Of a stretch of DNA of 64,000 bases, positions 33,717-44,934 are shown piece after piece (positions within the stretch are counted from its first letter, which is position 1; each line of letters opens with the position of its first letter). Made by a program: the position numbers and the translations under genes. The notes under the pieces were generated by a model that saw only the letters and a list, made by a program, of their open reading frames with translations, was not told the DNA's origin and did no database searches. Origin of the DNA: Coix lacryma-jobi var. lacryma-jobi (Eukaryota > Streptophyta > Magnoliopsida > Poales > Poaceae); NCBI GenBank assembly GCA_009763385.1, contig CM019828.1:22825000-22888999 (forward strand). The letters are read 5' to 3'.

Positions 33717-36700
33717 TCACAATTTCCCTTGGCAGTTAGGAGCCCCGCAGAAACATTCTTTCTCTGGACCGAAAGAAGTGCTGAATCTATAAAAACACGA
33801 AAACAATTATACATAAAAGCAATATGCGAACTCTCACCAGAAGTGGGAACAATTGTAGCAGCAGCCTTCAATCAAGTTGCTAATCAGCAAGTCGGTATAA
33901 TTGGGAGGCAGAAATGCCGTAAAGTAGCAGTAAGGATCCATAACTACATCAGCAGATGGACATAGTTCCAGAATATGACCACAGGCTCTACGCATATCTG
34001 TGGTAAACTACTAATGACAATGGATTCTCCCTCGTATGATACCTGTACATATTTGAAATCAATAGCAATACAGTCTATTTCCGTTGTCTTACGTATTATT
34101 ATTACATATTTGTTGACTGAAGGTTCTAGTTTCATTTTGAATTGTCGAAGCAATAGCATGACGAATAATATAAGGGGCACAAAATCCCTCACGCGAGAAG
34201 AAAAACTAGTTACTATACTACTAAGTTTTGGTGCTGGAAGAAAAAAGGGTAACACTGAGGTTTATTTAGAGTAAGTTTGAAGTACCTGTAGTTGTAAGTC
34301 AAGGGCATTCCTACTTTAATAGTCTGTGAAGCAAACACACCTAATCTTGTCTCGCCGTTAACTTGCCTGGCAGGAACAAAAGAACTTGAATCAAGCTGTA
34401 CATTTTAAAGAAAAAGATAGTACTTCCTACCAATTTAACTTAAAAAAAAACCCGAACAAAGCCACCATAGTATCTATATTTATCTCTCTTATAAAAGCAA
34501 ACCCCCACTAGCATTCAATCTCCACACGCAAGCTATCCACATGTCATACTTCACTAAGTGCCACATCATCCGACTAATAACTACATCATCATCTTCCACA
34601 CTAATTGTAATTACTGTATTTAGTCTATCAACATACAGGTCGTACTTTGTTTGGCCTTACATTCTCCTATAATTTGATCTAATATTTTATAGATGTTCTA
34701 TTTGATTCCTTCATTAACTTACTCAGTTTTGATTTTTGACAGCATCTCTCATATATGCAATGATACAACCATTTTATTTCTAAGAAAGTCCCGCAGCAAC
34801 GTGTTAGTATTCTTCTAGTATTAAAGATGGAAAAGTACGCCCTTACCATTTTTCCAACCGACAATTAGGTTGGCAACTGTGGTTAAAAAAGCGACAATCA
34901 TTTCCTTTGAAAGTTGCATCAATTACAAAGTCCTTGCCGACTTTACACATGTAGAAGTTCTGATCTCTACGCTGTCTCATATCCAGAAGCCTATCTTCAC
35001 ACATTGCGTCATCTATAACTGAAGGAGATGTTAAAGTTAAAATATTAAAATTGATGTTCAGTTTAGAATAAAAATGCAATTAAAAAGGAAATATGATTTG
35101 AGCACAAATCTAGCCTTGTCATTAATACAATTATTTTTTTCATAAAACCAGCTAGTTCAAGCGTACCACTTCAATTATGCATTTGTGGATAAGACCTAGC
35201 TTATATTTATAACATATGGAAAGCTCTTCATTCTAATAGCATCATGCTTAGGAAATGAGGAAATATTCAATGTTTTACTACCTCCATTCCAAATTGTAGA
35301 TTATCATATATCTAGGTGCATAGCAAAAAAAAAGTGTACTTAGCAAAGCCAAAATGATTTATAATTTGGAAGGCATGGAATATAATATTAATTAAAGAAA
35401 ATATTTCAATAATCAGCATTGTATCATCAGAAACCCCAGGAGTTAGGAGAAACTCAGTAGCAAACAAATTGCAAGAGCCACATAATAAAAGAAAAACTTG
35501 GTATGTGAGAGTTTTGGTACTCTGGAGGTAACCTTCAGTATATATCCTAAAAAGCCATTCATATAAGTTTGAAAGATAGCCATAAAATGCAAAAAAAAAA
35601 AAAAAAAAAAAACCACAACCACTGGTTGGCGGTTAACTAAAAAGATGAACCCAATTTTTTGGTGTACTTTACAATGTACTCTTAAGAAAAAACAATATTC
35701 AATTTAAACAACCGCCTACACTTCCCATAGATTCAAATTGACATGTCTCATATGAAAGAAAAATAGTGCTACTGTTAAGTCCATGCGAGCAAATGGAACG
35801 ACAAATAAGTAGAGCACTGAATAAACTGCATCACATATTTAACAAAAGAAAAACTCTGAAGAGCCCTGGTACCTTCTCCAACAAACTCTATCACAAAATC
35901 ATCTTTCCCAATGGTTTCCAGCGCAATAGCACCCCAACCACATTGCTGTGTCTATAGAATTAGACCATCTGGTAGTTACTTGGTAGTCCAAATAATTAGA
36001 TGTGCCAAACCAAAAAAAACTGGGCTAAATAAGGAAAACAGTGAAAAAGATCTTATATTGTTGGGGAACTGACTCTTGTGTTAAGCAAGAATGGTAGTTA
36101 AGGAACAAGCATGAAACGGCACTCATTTCATTGATAGAGAAGGAAGTCACTTGTTCTCAAAGGGCTTGGCTTAGTGATATTCGTAGAGTATTTACACTGT
36201 ACTTTTAGTAACACATATCACTAAGCGAAGCCCTTTGAGAACACCAAGGCCTTACCTTAACGATCATTATCTTTTTCTCTCTGCGAAATGGTTTGTTGGA
36301 GCACTTAACTGAGCAAGGACAATCCAAAGAGCAGCTAGCCATTGAAGATCTGCAACAACAGTCTTAAATTTCGGTATAAAATTCAGCATGTCATAGAAAA
36401 TATTATACCTGCATTTATATCCAGTGAACACATACAAGATAACACAACAGTCTGTAGACTATAAATTACAAATACTCAGCAGGCTCAAGAAGTGCAGCAA
36501 TTGGAGTGTAGAAATCCATTCAAGCCCTAATGATATGTGTTTTACTTATGAAACAGATTTAGACTATAAAAACTTGACACTACAGATAAACAATTGGAAA
36601 ATATATGACAATCCTAAGCACAAGAAATGGGACGAGTAGTAAGCACAAGAAATACCTGCAGGAACAACTACTTTCACAGGTTGAGTCCTGGTCACAGTTG

Positions 36701-39700
36701 ATGCATCCATCTTCAATTGCATCACCGTCACTTTTCTTCTTGACAATATAAAAATCTTAGTTCATTAAGGAAACGTTAATTGCATTTTTCGTTCATTAAG
36801 GAAATGTCAATTGCTGCTGTATCAAGGTTACAACTTATAATTAACAAATATGAGATGTCATATATAGTCGCAAATATTAAAGTTACAGCTAATAAAGGAT
36901 ATTGTGCTTAATATGTACATATGTAGGTGGTTCACTTTCAGTTTCCAGATCCTGTTTATTAATAGGGTCAATATTGAACTCTTGGTCAATGTATGGGAGA
37001 GGTAAGCGCCGGAAGGCTTCCTGTACATTGATCAATTTCAGTAAGTCCCAACAATTTAAAATAAATCATGACATGCAAAACATGAAAAGGGACTCCAAAT
37101 GTTGTCTTATTTTCCTTATGATTTACTGCCAGATTGCTGAGCAGTAAATATCCAATATTAGAAGGCCAAGAGATAAAAACAATCTGCATAGTAAATTCAT
37201 CTTTGAAGTTTTCTTATAAGATTTACATTGACAGTGAGGAAAACAAAAACAGAAGAATTTAACACAATGACTGATTGACTGTGCATCAACCCAACCTCAA
37301 CTGAGAGACCAACTTGCAAAGAAGTTATTATTATAACTTGGAAAATCTGGAAAGGTTCTAATATGTTCCATAACAACGTAACAAATGATACTAGATATCG
37401 ATCACCTTTATGTCATCTGTAGGGCCAGCATCCTGTCAGAAGCACATATTACATCAGCAAAAATACAACAAAATAATAGGGTCAAAGCTTACTGCAAAAA
37501 AAAGGTTTAACAAACATGCATTCAACCTTGATAATACACAAAAAAAGGTTCCAACATCTTGAGTATTTTGGAAGTGCTAGTATGATGCAAAACACTTATA
37601 AATGTAGGTATGCAACTATCTTAGCTATTCAGAGTAACTGAGATGCATCATGCATGCAAGGAACTGAAGAGGCACACCTCTAGAGCCTTGCAGGCACTAA
37701 AGGTCTTGCCCACCTAGAGGTCATTATAGATAATAAACTGGTGGTTTTGTTGGGTCAAGTTGTGGTTTAATGTAAAGGCATGTTTATTTCCGGTTTGTGT
37801 GTGTGTTTGACCATGATGGTGGTGTATTGTAATTTATTTATATCTTCTTAATGCAATGATAGGCAACTTGAAAAAAGGATTTTTCTGAAAGATAAAAAGA
37901 AAAGGGAAATGACTTGGTTAGAGGATGGGATGGTGGTATGAGCTATCAGGTTTGAAATTTCCGATCTATCCCAAGGCGTATTTGACGGTTTTGCTAGTAC
38001 AAGTACCTGCACAATAACTACATGGATGGATTAAAGACATATAATGTCAGCAGCCAATAACTTTCATCATCGAATATTTTAATTTAAATTTTAATAGTAC
38101 AAGTGATTTTATGATTATGAACCCTCTAATAATAAAATATTAAGCAAAATGCAAAATTATCTACCCCATGTCCTGCTACTGTAGTGGCATGTACCTTCTC
38201 TTTAAGAATTATGGTTCAGCTGTCAGATAGGGTAATAGGTTTCTGGTTGACAAATCTTATTGGTATTGCACAGAGCTAAGATGTAGTTCTCATGTATCAT
38301 ATAGGAGTAGCTGAACTGATAATTTCTTTTAGCGCAGTAGCTGAACTGATAATAATAATGACTAAATGTCTCGATACTTCCTTGTGGACCATTTAATCTT
38401 CTATTTTTCACAGGCATTGAAGATGCTAACAACATATATATATGAATAACTGAAAACAAAACAGAAAAAAATGTGGATGCAGCATGACATCAACCTCACT
38501 TGTTGAGGGCCAAATACTCCAACAAATCATTTTCCTTGAAAGATCTTCAGAATCAATCATCCTGTTATTCTTTAGTAAACATTGAGTACAAACAGGCATT
38601 GTGCGTTGTATGCGGTGTCTAGATGTCCTCCATTTGCAGCAAAAACATATCTATGCAGTTAAAAGGTAGAAGATACACCATTGTTAATTACATGAAAATT
38701 ATCTAATCTAACACTTATATAAGAATAAAAAACGAATTTTACCAATCGAATGCACAAATAGGTCCTGCCTGTTAGTAAAAAATAGGAATCCCTAGAATGC
38801 CATGATATTGCTGACCTAAAAAATGGCCACTGCCAATTTTCTGTAAAAACAGAAACGTAGTTTGCCTTAGAGTACCTTTTTTGGACAAGATCACTGAATT
38901 TTAAAAAAGGAAAGACAAATATAGCTAGTGTTTTCCATCACAGCACCTACCACTACGTTTCAAAGTCAGCATAAGGTCAACAAAACATGTTGCTGTTTGA
39001 CCAGATGACAGCACAACTCAGTTATATATCCCGACTACACTTAGTAAAAATAAAAAAGGTGAAAACTGCAAGGCTATGAATGAAATAAAAGGAAATGTTA
39101 GACCTAAAGCTTGGTTTCAGACAACTCACGTGCCGAGGGCAGCATCCATCAGTTTCTTCTGAACAAGCCTTGTGCAAAGTTACTTCACAGCGATTAACTG
39201 AACATTGCATCCTTTCATCAGGCAAAATACTCTTTGAGCAAATCAGGCACTCAACCTAAATCGGAAAGACTTTTAGATTATTTTTTACAGTAAATGAGTA
39301 GAACATCACAGCACGTTTTCTACAAATCAAGATTAAATCTGATACATAGGGCACCAGAGCAGCACTGTGTGAATTGTGAAGACAATTTTTCTTCAGAAGC
39401 CTTTCAAGTTTATTACTCTTGACATCTTTTCATCATTCATTGACCAACCTTCCTTCTATCACTCTTCCATTATTACTGCTAATACTATCTGACGGCCTCC
39501 TGACAATTCTACCACATTTGGATAGTCAGACACTCATCCATTATCGTCCAGAGAACATTCCAAAGTCGTATATATCAATAGGAAAACCAAGAAAATTCTG
39601 CCATGTTCAATGCAACCCAGTTTACTCAGGTTGTCTATAGTCTATAGACCAACACTCATACTTGCGTAGAAACCACATTAATATCTCATTCTATGTGGGT

Positions 39701-41826
39701 GTACTCTGAATATACAAAAGTTAACCAATAATTCCATATCTTATTTCTAATAAAATTCTCTGCTCTCCTTCTGTGGGAAACACTTGAATTCTACAACTGT
39801 CTTTGTGTTTTCCCTTATCCTTTCATCGATAGTGGTGCCCTCAATCTTGATCAAACGAGCTTACAAGGAAATGCAATTGGTCGCCTAAGTACAGTTGTGC
39901 TAAAAGGGTGGATTCTACTCCGAATTCCTATTGTCATGCAGTGGTGCTCCTATGGAGATTAGTCCTTCGCTGATTTAATCCTGTCAGACCATTTTGTTAA
40001 TTCTCCAAGTCCACTACTATATCTTCATCATCCGAATTCATGGATTTCTTCCTCTATTGTGGAACTTATAAAGATGATACAATATAAGTCTATAATTGCA
40101 CACGTTGCCCTTTGTCCAGAATCCTCTGACCCTTTACATGCTGGATACAAATTTTCCTTCCACCAGGCCATAATCCCCATTGTTCATCCCTTTATTAGAC
40201 AAACGTCTACTAATGCAATTGCCAAATTCCTGGATGAACCACAACCCAACCATCTATATACTGGTGCCAGGAACAAGAACAATTTCAGTAAATGTTGGCC
40301 AATCTGTCACGAAAAGAAAACATGATGCTTTATGAATAACCCAAATTAATCAGCACTGTACAGTAATGCTACAATTGGTCAAAATTCTACATCATTAAGA
40401 TCCAAAACTCTTGATTCCTGAAACATCAATAAGAAACCTAATGTCACTTTATAACGCACCTGCAACAATTTTTGGTTTATCCTTCTCAAAACAGTTCAGT
40501 ACAGATTACAGAAGTATAAATACTTATATAAAATCAGCTAGTATGTAGCTGCAAATGCACACCCATTATACAAGACAACACATTCACACTATATTGGTAC
40601 AAAATGTTTGTCAAGACCTAGTTTCATCAAGAACACTCCGGTTTCTGATCTACCATGAAAGAACAGAACAGAAGAAGCAGCATTCTCTGTTCAAAAGGAT
40701 TGCATAGATCCAAAGTGAAATGGAGGTATATTATTGAATAGTTGCGTTCCATGAAGTGTTTCATATATTTTACAACTACTACTACTACTATATATTCTAG
40801 GGAAAAAAAATACTATATATTCTAGGACGTGTAAAACCTAAAGAAAGAACAAGAAAAATATGATCCTGCAAATGGCGACATGGGAATCTAGCGATTGCTA
40901 GTAAAACTATGAACGAAATCAGGATCCGTTGCTTCATATAAAATCAAACGAGGTGCCAATGTCACCTATGAGATTTCATTTCATACTTAGCAAGATAGTA
41001 TATCAAGAATATATTGTGAGTACAAGTCAAGAAAAACGTCCAGTCAAGTCCCAACCCAACGCTTTAATATAGATTATAGAATTGGGCGAGCAAACCTGAT
41101 AATATCAACAGTTAAGTGTTCAACACCCCCAGTTTACCCGAAACCAAAATATAGGATTCCGTAACCAAATCAAAGCACAAGACCAGTAAGGAGTCGAATT
41201 AAGCGTTTATTTCAGAGTATTTCAGGGCCAATTCAGACGCAACAACACCACAAGAGATCAAAATTCACCTTGCGTACAAACCATTGGAAGGCAAATACGG
41301 AATAGAGAGACTCGTTCAGCCATGTACGCACCTTCCTGGGGGCGCCTTTCCGGAGAAAAGGAAGGACGCACTCCTCCTCCGGGGCACCCGACGCTGCCTT
41401 CTCCTTACCCCAATCCTCCGCTTTCGCGTCAATCGACGTGGGCGGGGGAGACGTAGGAGACCTGCGACGACGCCTCCTTGGAGTGGAGGAAGACGACGCC
41501 GAGGGGAGGCCGCGGACACGGAGTTGGACTCGGACCGAGCGGCGGGGAGTTACCGCGCCGGACGAAGTAGGCGCATCCGCCTGTGCCGCTGGCGGTGGGG
41601 TAGACGCGCGCGAGGGTGGGGGCGGCTGAGAGACCCGCCGACGGATCCTGATCAGCCTTGTGGAGTGGCGTTGGGGCTGCGACGACGTCGAGGCGAGTTC
41701 GGAACACGGGGGCTGATCCTGATCGTCGTGCCGACGTGGGCGATCGATCAGACGAGTGGAACGGCGGCGGCGCAGCGCCGTGGGCGCGGCGGAGGTGGAG
41801 GCCAGGGCGTCCTGAGGTTCCCCCAT
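33717..41826 (-). CDS. ASHR3-like SET-domain histone-lysine methyltransferase
   Basis: A nuclear chromatin enzyme. ASHR3-type proteins methylate histone H3, with H3K36 or H3K4 proposed. Eleven coding exons join in phase on the minus strand: 41826-41269, 39255-39130, 38650-38495, 37432-37406 (27 nt), 37020-36903, 36755-36656, 36349-36256, 35945-35873, 35018-34847, 34366-34286 and 33786-33717. The CDS is 1575 nt, 524 residues. The N-terminus is basic and Ser/Pro-rich. Next comes a Cys-rich PHD-like zinc region (VECLICSKS, ITCS-type pairs, CCPRH, CFCCKW), then EAFRRLPLPYIDQEF, an AWS region (CINCDQDSTCESSCSC, CSLDCPCSVKCSNKPF), a SET domain (CGWGAIALETIGKDDFVIEF, FFNHSCQPNCRLEKW, GVFASQTIKVGMPLTYNYR) and post-SET (CFCGAPNCQGKL). 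All catalytic-core motifs are present. The intron after exon 5 needs a U12-type junction. Confidence 0.9.
35276..35382. mobile_element. Very short MITE remnant in a SET-gene intron
   Basis: About 107 bp with degraded inverted ends (ACCTCCATTCCAAATTGTA at the left, TATAATTTGGAAGGCATGGA at the right). It resembles a deleted or eroded Stowaway-like element in the intron between exons 8 and 9. Confidence 0.5.
36152..36243 (-). repeat. Near-perfect intronic hairpin beside a SET-gene splice donor
   Basis: Two 29-bp arms (36152-36180 and 36215-36243, starting TGTTCTCAAAGGGCTT) are inverted copies with one mismatch. They are separated by a 34-nt loop. In the pre-mRNA the hairpin begins about 12 nt after the end of exon 7. 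It may be a tiny MITE; no target duplication was found. Confidence 0.75.
36756..36902 (-). other. Probable U12-type (minor spliceosome) intron
   Basis: After exon 5 of the SET gene the minus strand reads ATATCCTTTA, the consensus U12 5' splice site. Ten nt before exon 6 it reads TTCCTTAAT, matching the U12 branch consensus TTCCTTRAY, followed by an AG. Splicing here gives YVHIKHNFYIVKKK, matching the family's YVHIKRN-Y-VKKK pattern. The only GT nearby gives the wrong phase. The intron is 147 nt with AT-AG ends. Confidence 0.8.
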
Positions 41827-43400
41827 TTCCTTTGCGACGGCGATGGGGCGGTTAGGGCTTAGGGTTCCTTACGCGGCGCGCGCGATTGGAAACTTCGAGC
41901 AGTTGCGGAGGGGAGCGTCGTGGAGAGAGGGAGGCGGGAAGAAGAAGAGAGGAGGGAATCGGAAATGCCGTTGCGGGGTTGGTCGGTTTCCTTCGTTCAC
42001 TGGGCTTATTTCGGTCCATTTAGGGTGTGCAGCGATGGGCTTCACCTGGAAAGCCCAAATAAGGCATTGGCCTTCATGAGAAAACAATATTTTTTTTTAA
42101 AACCGTGTCTCTGCTCTCTTGTCTATAAGCGCCAAAACTAAAATGTTCATCTGAGCTGTTTCTACGTACAGTATTATGAACTATCGTATCACACATTCAC
42201 AGAGATATGACTAGAAAATCTGAGCAGAATCCAAGCTCACAAGTTTCAAGAACATGCAGGTGATGGATCATGGAAGGGGAAAAAGGCCAGAGCAGCAGCA
42301 GGTACAGACGAATTGGGGGAGGAGGAAGAAGGGTTCCGGCGCTCACCTGCAGAGCGGAGCCGGAGCGGGGGAGTGGCGTGGGATCTCGGCGGCGGACGCG
42401 CGGAGGAGGAGCGGTGAGGAGCTCGACGGAGGAGCAGCGAGGCGGGTGCTTGACGGTCGGCGGCGGCGCGTCCGCGGGTGCTGCGGCGGGCACCTCCGGC
42501 GCGGGCGCCGCGTCCGCAGGCGCCGCGGCGTGCTCGACGGTCGGGGGCGGGGCGGCCGCGGGCGCCGCGGCGGACTCCTCGAGCGCGAGCGGGGCGGCCA
42601 GCGGCGCATCCGCTCGTGACGGATGAGCCCCTGTTGCTGGGGGCTTGAACCTAAACTATAGGAGCCCTCAAAAAATAAGAGCCCAAGTAGGAGGCCCATT
42701 GGAGTAGGTTTTTTTTGCACGAGCCCCTAAAATTAGAATAGGGGCTTGTTTGGGGGCTGGGCTGGAGTTGCTCTTATTTCGGTCCATTTAGGGTGTGCAG
42801 CGATGGGCTTCACCTGGAAAGCCCAAATAAGGCATTGGCCTTCATGAGAAAACAATATTTTTTTTAAAAAAAAGGCCTGCAGTGCTGATTGACCTCGTAT
42901 AGCCGATATTGCGTGCTGAATCACTCGTTTAGGCATACAACATCATCTTAGAAGTGGCACTGGCACCCTCCGACATATTTTCTCGTCCCGTGGCCCTTCG
43001 CGACCGGCTCCCCGGCGCCGCCGCCCGTCGCTCCTTCGCGCCGCCGCCGTCCTCCGTTGGTCCCCCTCTCTCCTCCCTCTGGCCTATGCCGGAGGTTGGA
43101 GAGAGTAGAGATCCATCGCTTTTGATATTTTTTTCTAATAGATCGAATTTTAGGGTTTGAGTCTCTCCATGCCAAATATTATCTTCTTTATCTCCTCTTC
43201 GGCGACGGAGAAGGGGAATGATGAAATTGTCTTCTCCATGACGGCTTCGTTGAAGATGAGGACGACAACTTCGGCGTTAGCATCTTCACCAGCATGACGA
43301 CATGGAGATTTTTGTTTCCGGATGACGACATCAAGGCAGAGATGATGTCGTCGTCATGGCATAATTTTCTCCGGTCTTTTCTCTGTTTTGTTGTGGTTAG
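41827..43400. other. Upstream region of the SET gene with a 96-bp direct repeat
   Basis: No gene is called. A 96-bp segment starting CTTATTTCGGTCCATTTAG occurs at 42005-42100 and again at 42773-42868. Between them is a GC-rich block (42300-42610) open on both strands. On the minus strand it reads as Ala/Pro-rich peptide with a tandem duplication around APPPTVEHAAAPADA, with no recognised domain. The part from 42950 to 43400 is also GC-rich at first and unrecognised. Confidence 0.45.
42005..42868. repeat. 96-bp direct repeat flanking 672 bp
   Basis: Copies at 42005-42100 and 42773-42868 are almost identical across 'ggtccatttagggtgtgcag' to 'aacaatattttttt'. The spacing start to start is 768 bp. 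Confidence 0.85.
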
Positions 43401-44929
43401 TGAAAGGACCGTGACGCCTAAGAGGGGGGTGAATTAGGCAACTTAAAACTTTTACTCTAAACTATGGCCTCTAATTTTCACCTAGTCAAAACCTATGCAA
43501 GAAGGTAAACTATCTAATGTGCAACTAAGGTTTTGCTAGATGTGTTTGCTATCTCTACCGCAAAAGGAGTTATGCAACCTATGATCCAATCCTATCAACT
43601 AGCTTATCAACTAAGCTAGGAAAGGTAAAGCACATAAACAAGGAGCAATATAAATGCGGAAGCTAAAGAGTGTGATAGAGATGCAAACTCCCGTCGACGA
43701 CTCCGGTATTTTTACCGAGGTATCGAGAAGCGCGCAAGCTTCCCCCTAGTCCTCGTTGGAGCCCCTCGCAAGGGCCAAGCTCCCGGTCGGGTAACTCCGT
43801 GGATAGCTCCGGTCTTCCCCACGCGCAAGTGGGTCTCCGGTTAAGCCACTCGTGGCAAAGCCTCTCCCGGATGCTCTCCGCCGTCTCCACTATCAAGTTT
43901 CCGGCCGAAGCGTCGCGGGCCTTGTTCCCTTCGGTACACGGAGGCGGCCACACCACAAACTCGGTTGGTGTGGTCTCGCAAGACTACAAGCCCCTGTCGA
44001 TGTACAACCACGGTGCGCGCAAGCACCGGTAGATGAGAGGTTTTCAACCTCACTAAACACTAGGCCTAACACCTAGAGCAAGCGCAAAGCGGTGGTCTAA
44101 CTAGCTTAAGCACTTTGCAAAGCACATACACTAGTCACCGAGTATATCACTTGAGCACTTTGGTGGCTAGAGCAACTAAATATGTGTCTATACACTTGGT
44201 ACACTTCCTTGAGCTCCAACCTTGTTGTTTTGGCCGGCCAAGGGGGTATATATAGAGCCCCAACCAAATAGAGTCGTTGGAGAAAGTCATGGACTTCACA
44301 TCGTAGCATCGGACGCTGGAGTCGTGACCATCGGACGTGTCCGATGCTCCTTTAACGGCTAGATGCCAGCCTGGTACTGTGTCGCAACGGCTACTTAGCG
44401 TCCGATGGTAGATCAACGGACGCGTCCGATGCTCACAGAGCCTCTCTGGAACCTCTCTGCATGGTCATCGGACGCAGGGTCCTGTAGCGTCCGATGTTAG
44501 CAACAGAGCGTCCGATGTTCGCTGTGCAGGTTTGCACAGTGTCACAGTCGCGTCCGATGCCTCGGTCTTCAGCGTCCGATGCCTCTGCTGGCGTTGACAC
44601 GAGCTAGGGTTTACCAACGGAGCGTCCGACGCTTGCGTGGGCAGCGTCCGATGTCCCTTTCTTCTCGTTTCTTCGCGATTTCTTGCGCCGTCTTGGTTCC
44701 ATTCTTGTGCCTTGGACTTTGCTTGATCTTTAGAGTCTTCAACTAAGCTTCTAGAGTCTTGCTTGAGGTGTTGATCATCGGATCACCACGTCGCCTTAGT
44801 CCAAGTCACATTTGCATCCTATTGGACTACAAAACAAACACTTGCAAACACATTAGTCCAATTTGGTTAGGTTGTTCATCAAACACCAAAATCCGAAGTT
44901 TAAATGGTCCGAGGTCCATTTTTCTTACA
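43401..44929 (+). mobile_element. Solo LTR, Copia/Sirevirus-like
   Basis: A 1529-bp segment begins TGAAAGGACCGTGACGCC and ends CATTTTTCTTACA. It is flanked by the perfect duplication GTTAG (43396-43400, 44930-44934). The 5' part carries the 'gaggggggtgaatta' motif shared in type with the LTR at 58082. From about 44290 to 44660 it holds at least ten copies of GCGTCCGATG or its inverse CATCGGACGC. There is no coding sequence and no primer-binding site follows. Confidence 0.9.
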
Positions 44930-44934
44930 GTTAG

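Noticed and set aside
33944..34255. Minus-strand frame between SET-gene exons 10 and 11, considered as the last exon
   Set aside because: It lacks the post-SET cysteines. The block at 33717-33786 supplies them in the right phase (CFCGAPNC).
41284..41862. 192-codon plus-strand frame antisense to SET-gene exon 1
   Set aside because: It is the shadow of a GC-rich, serine/proline-rich coding exon. The minus-strand reading joins in phase to ten further exons with known domains.
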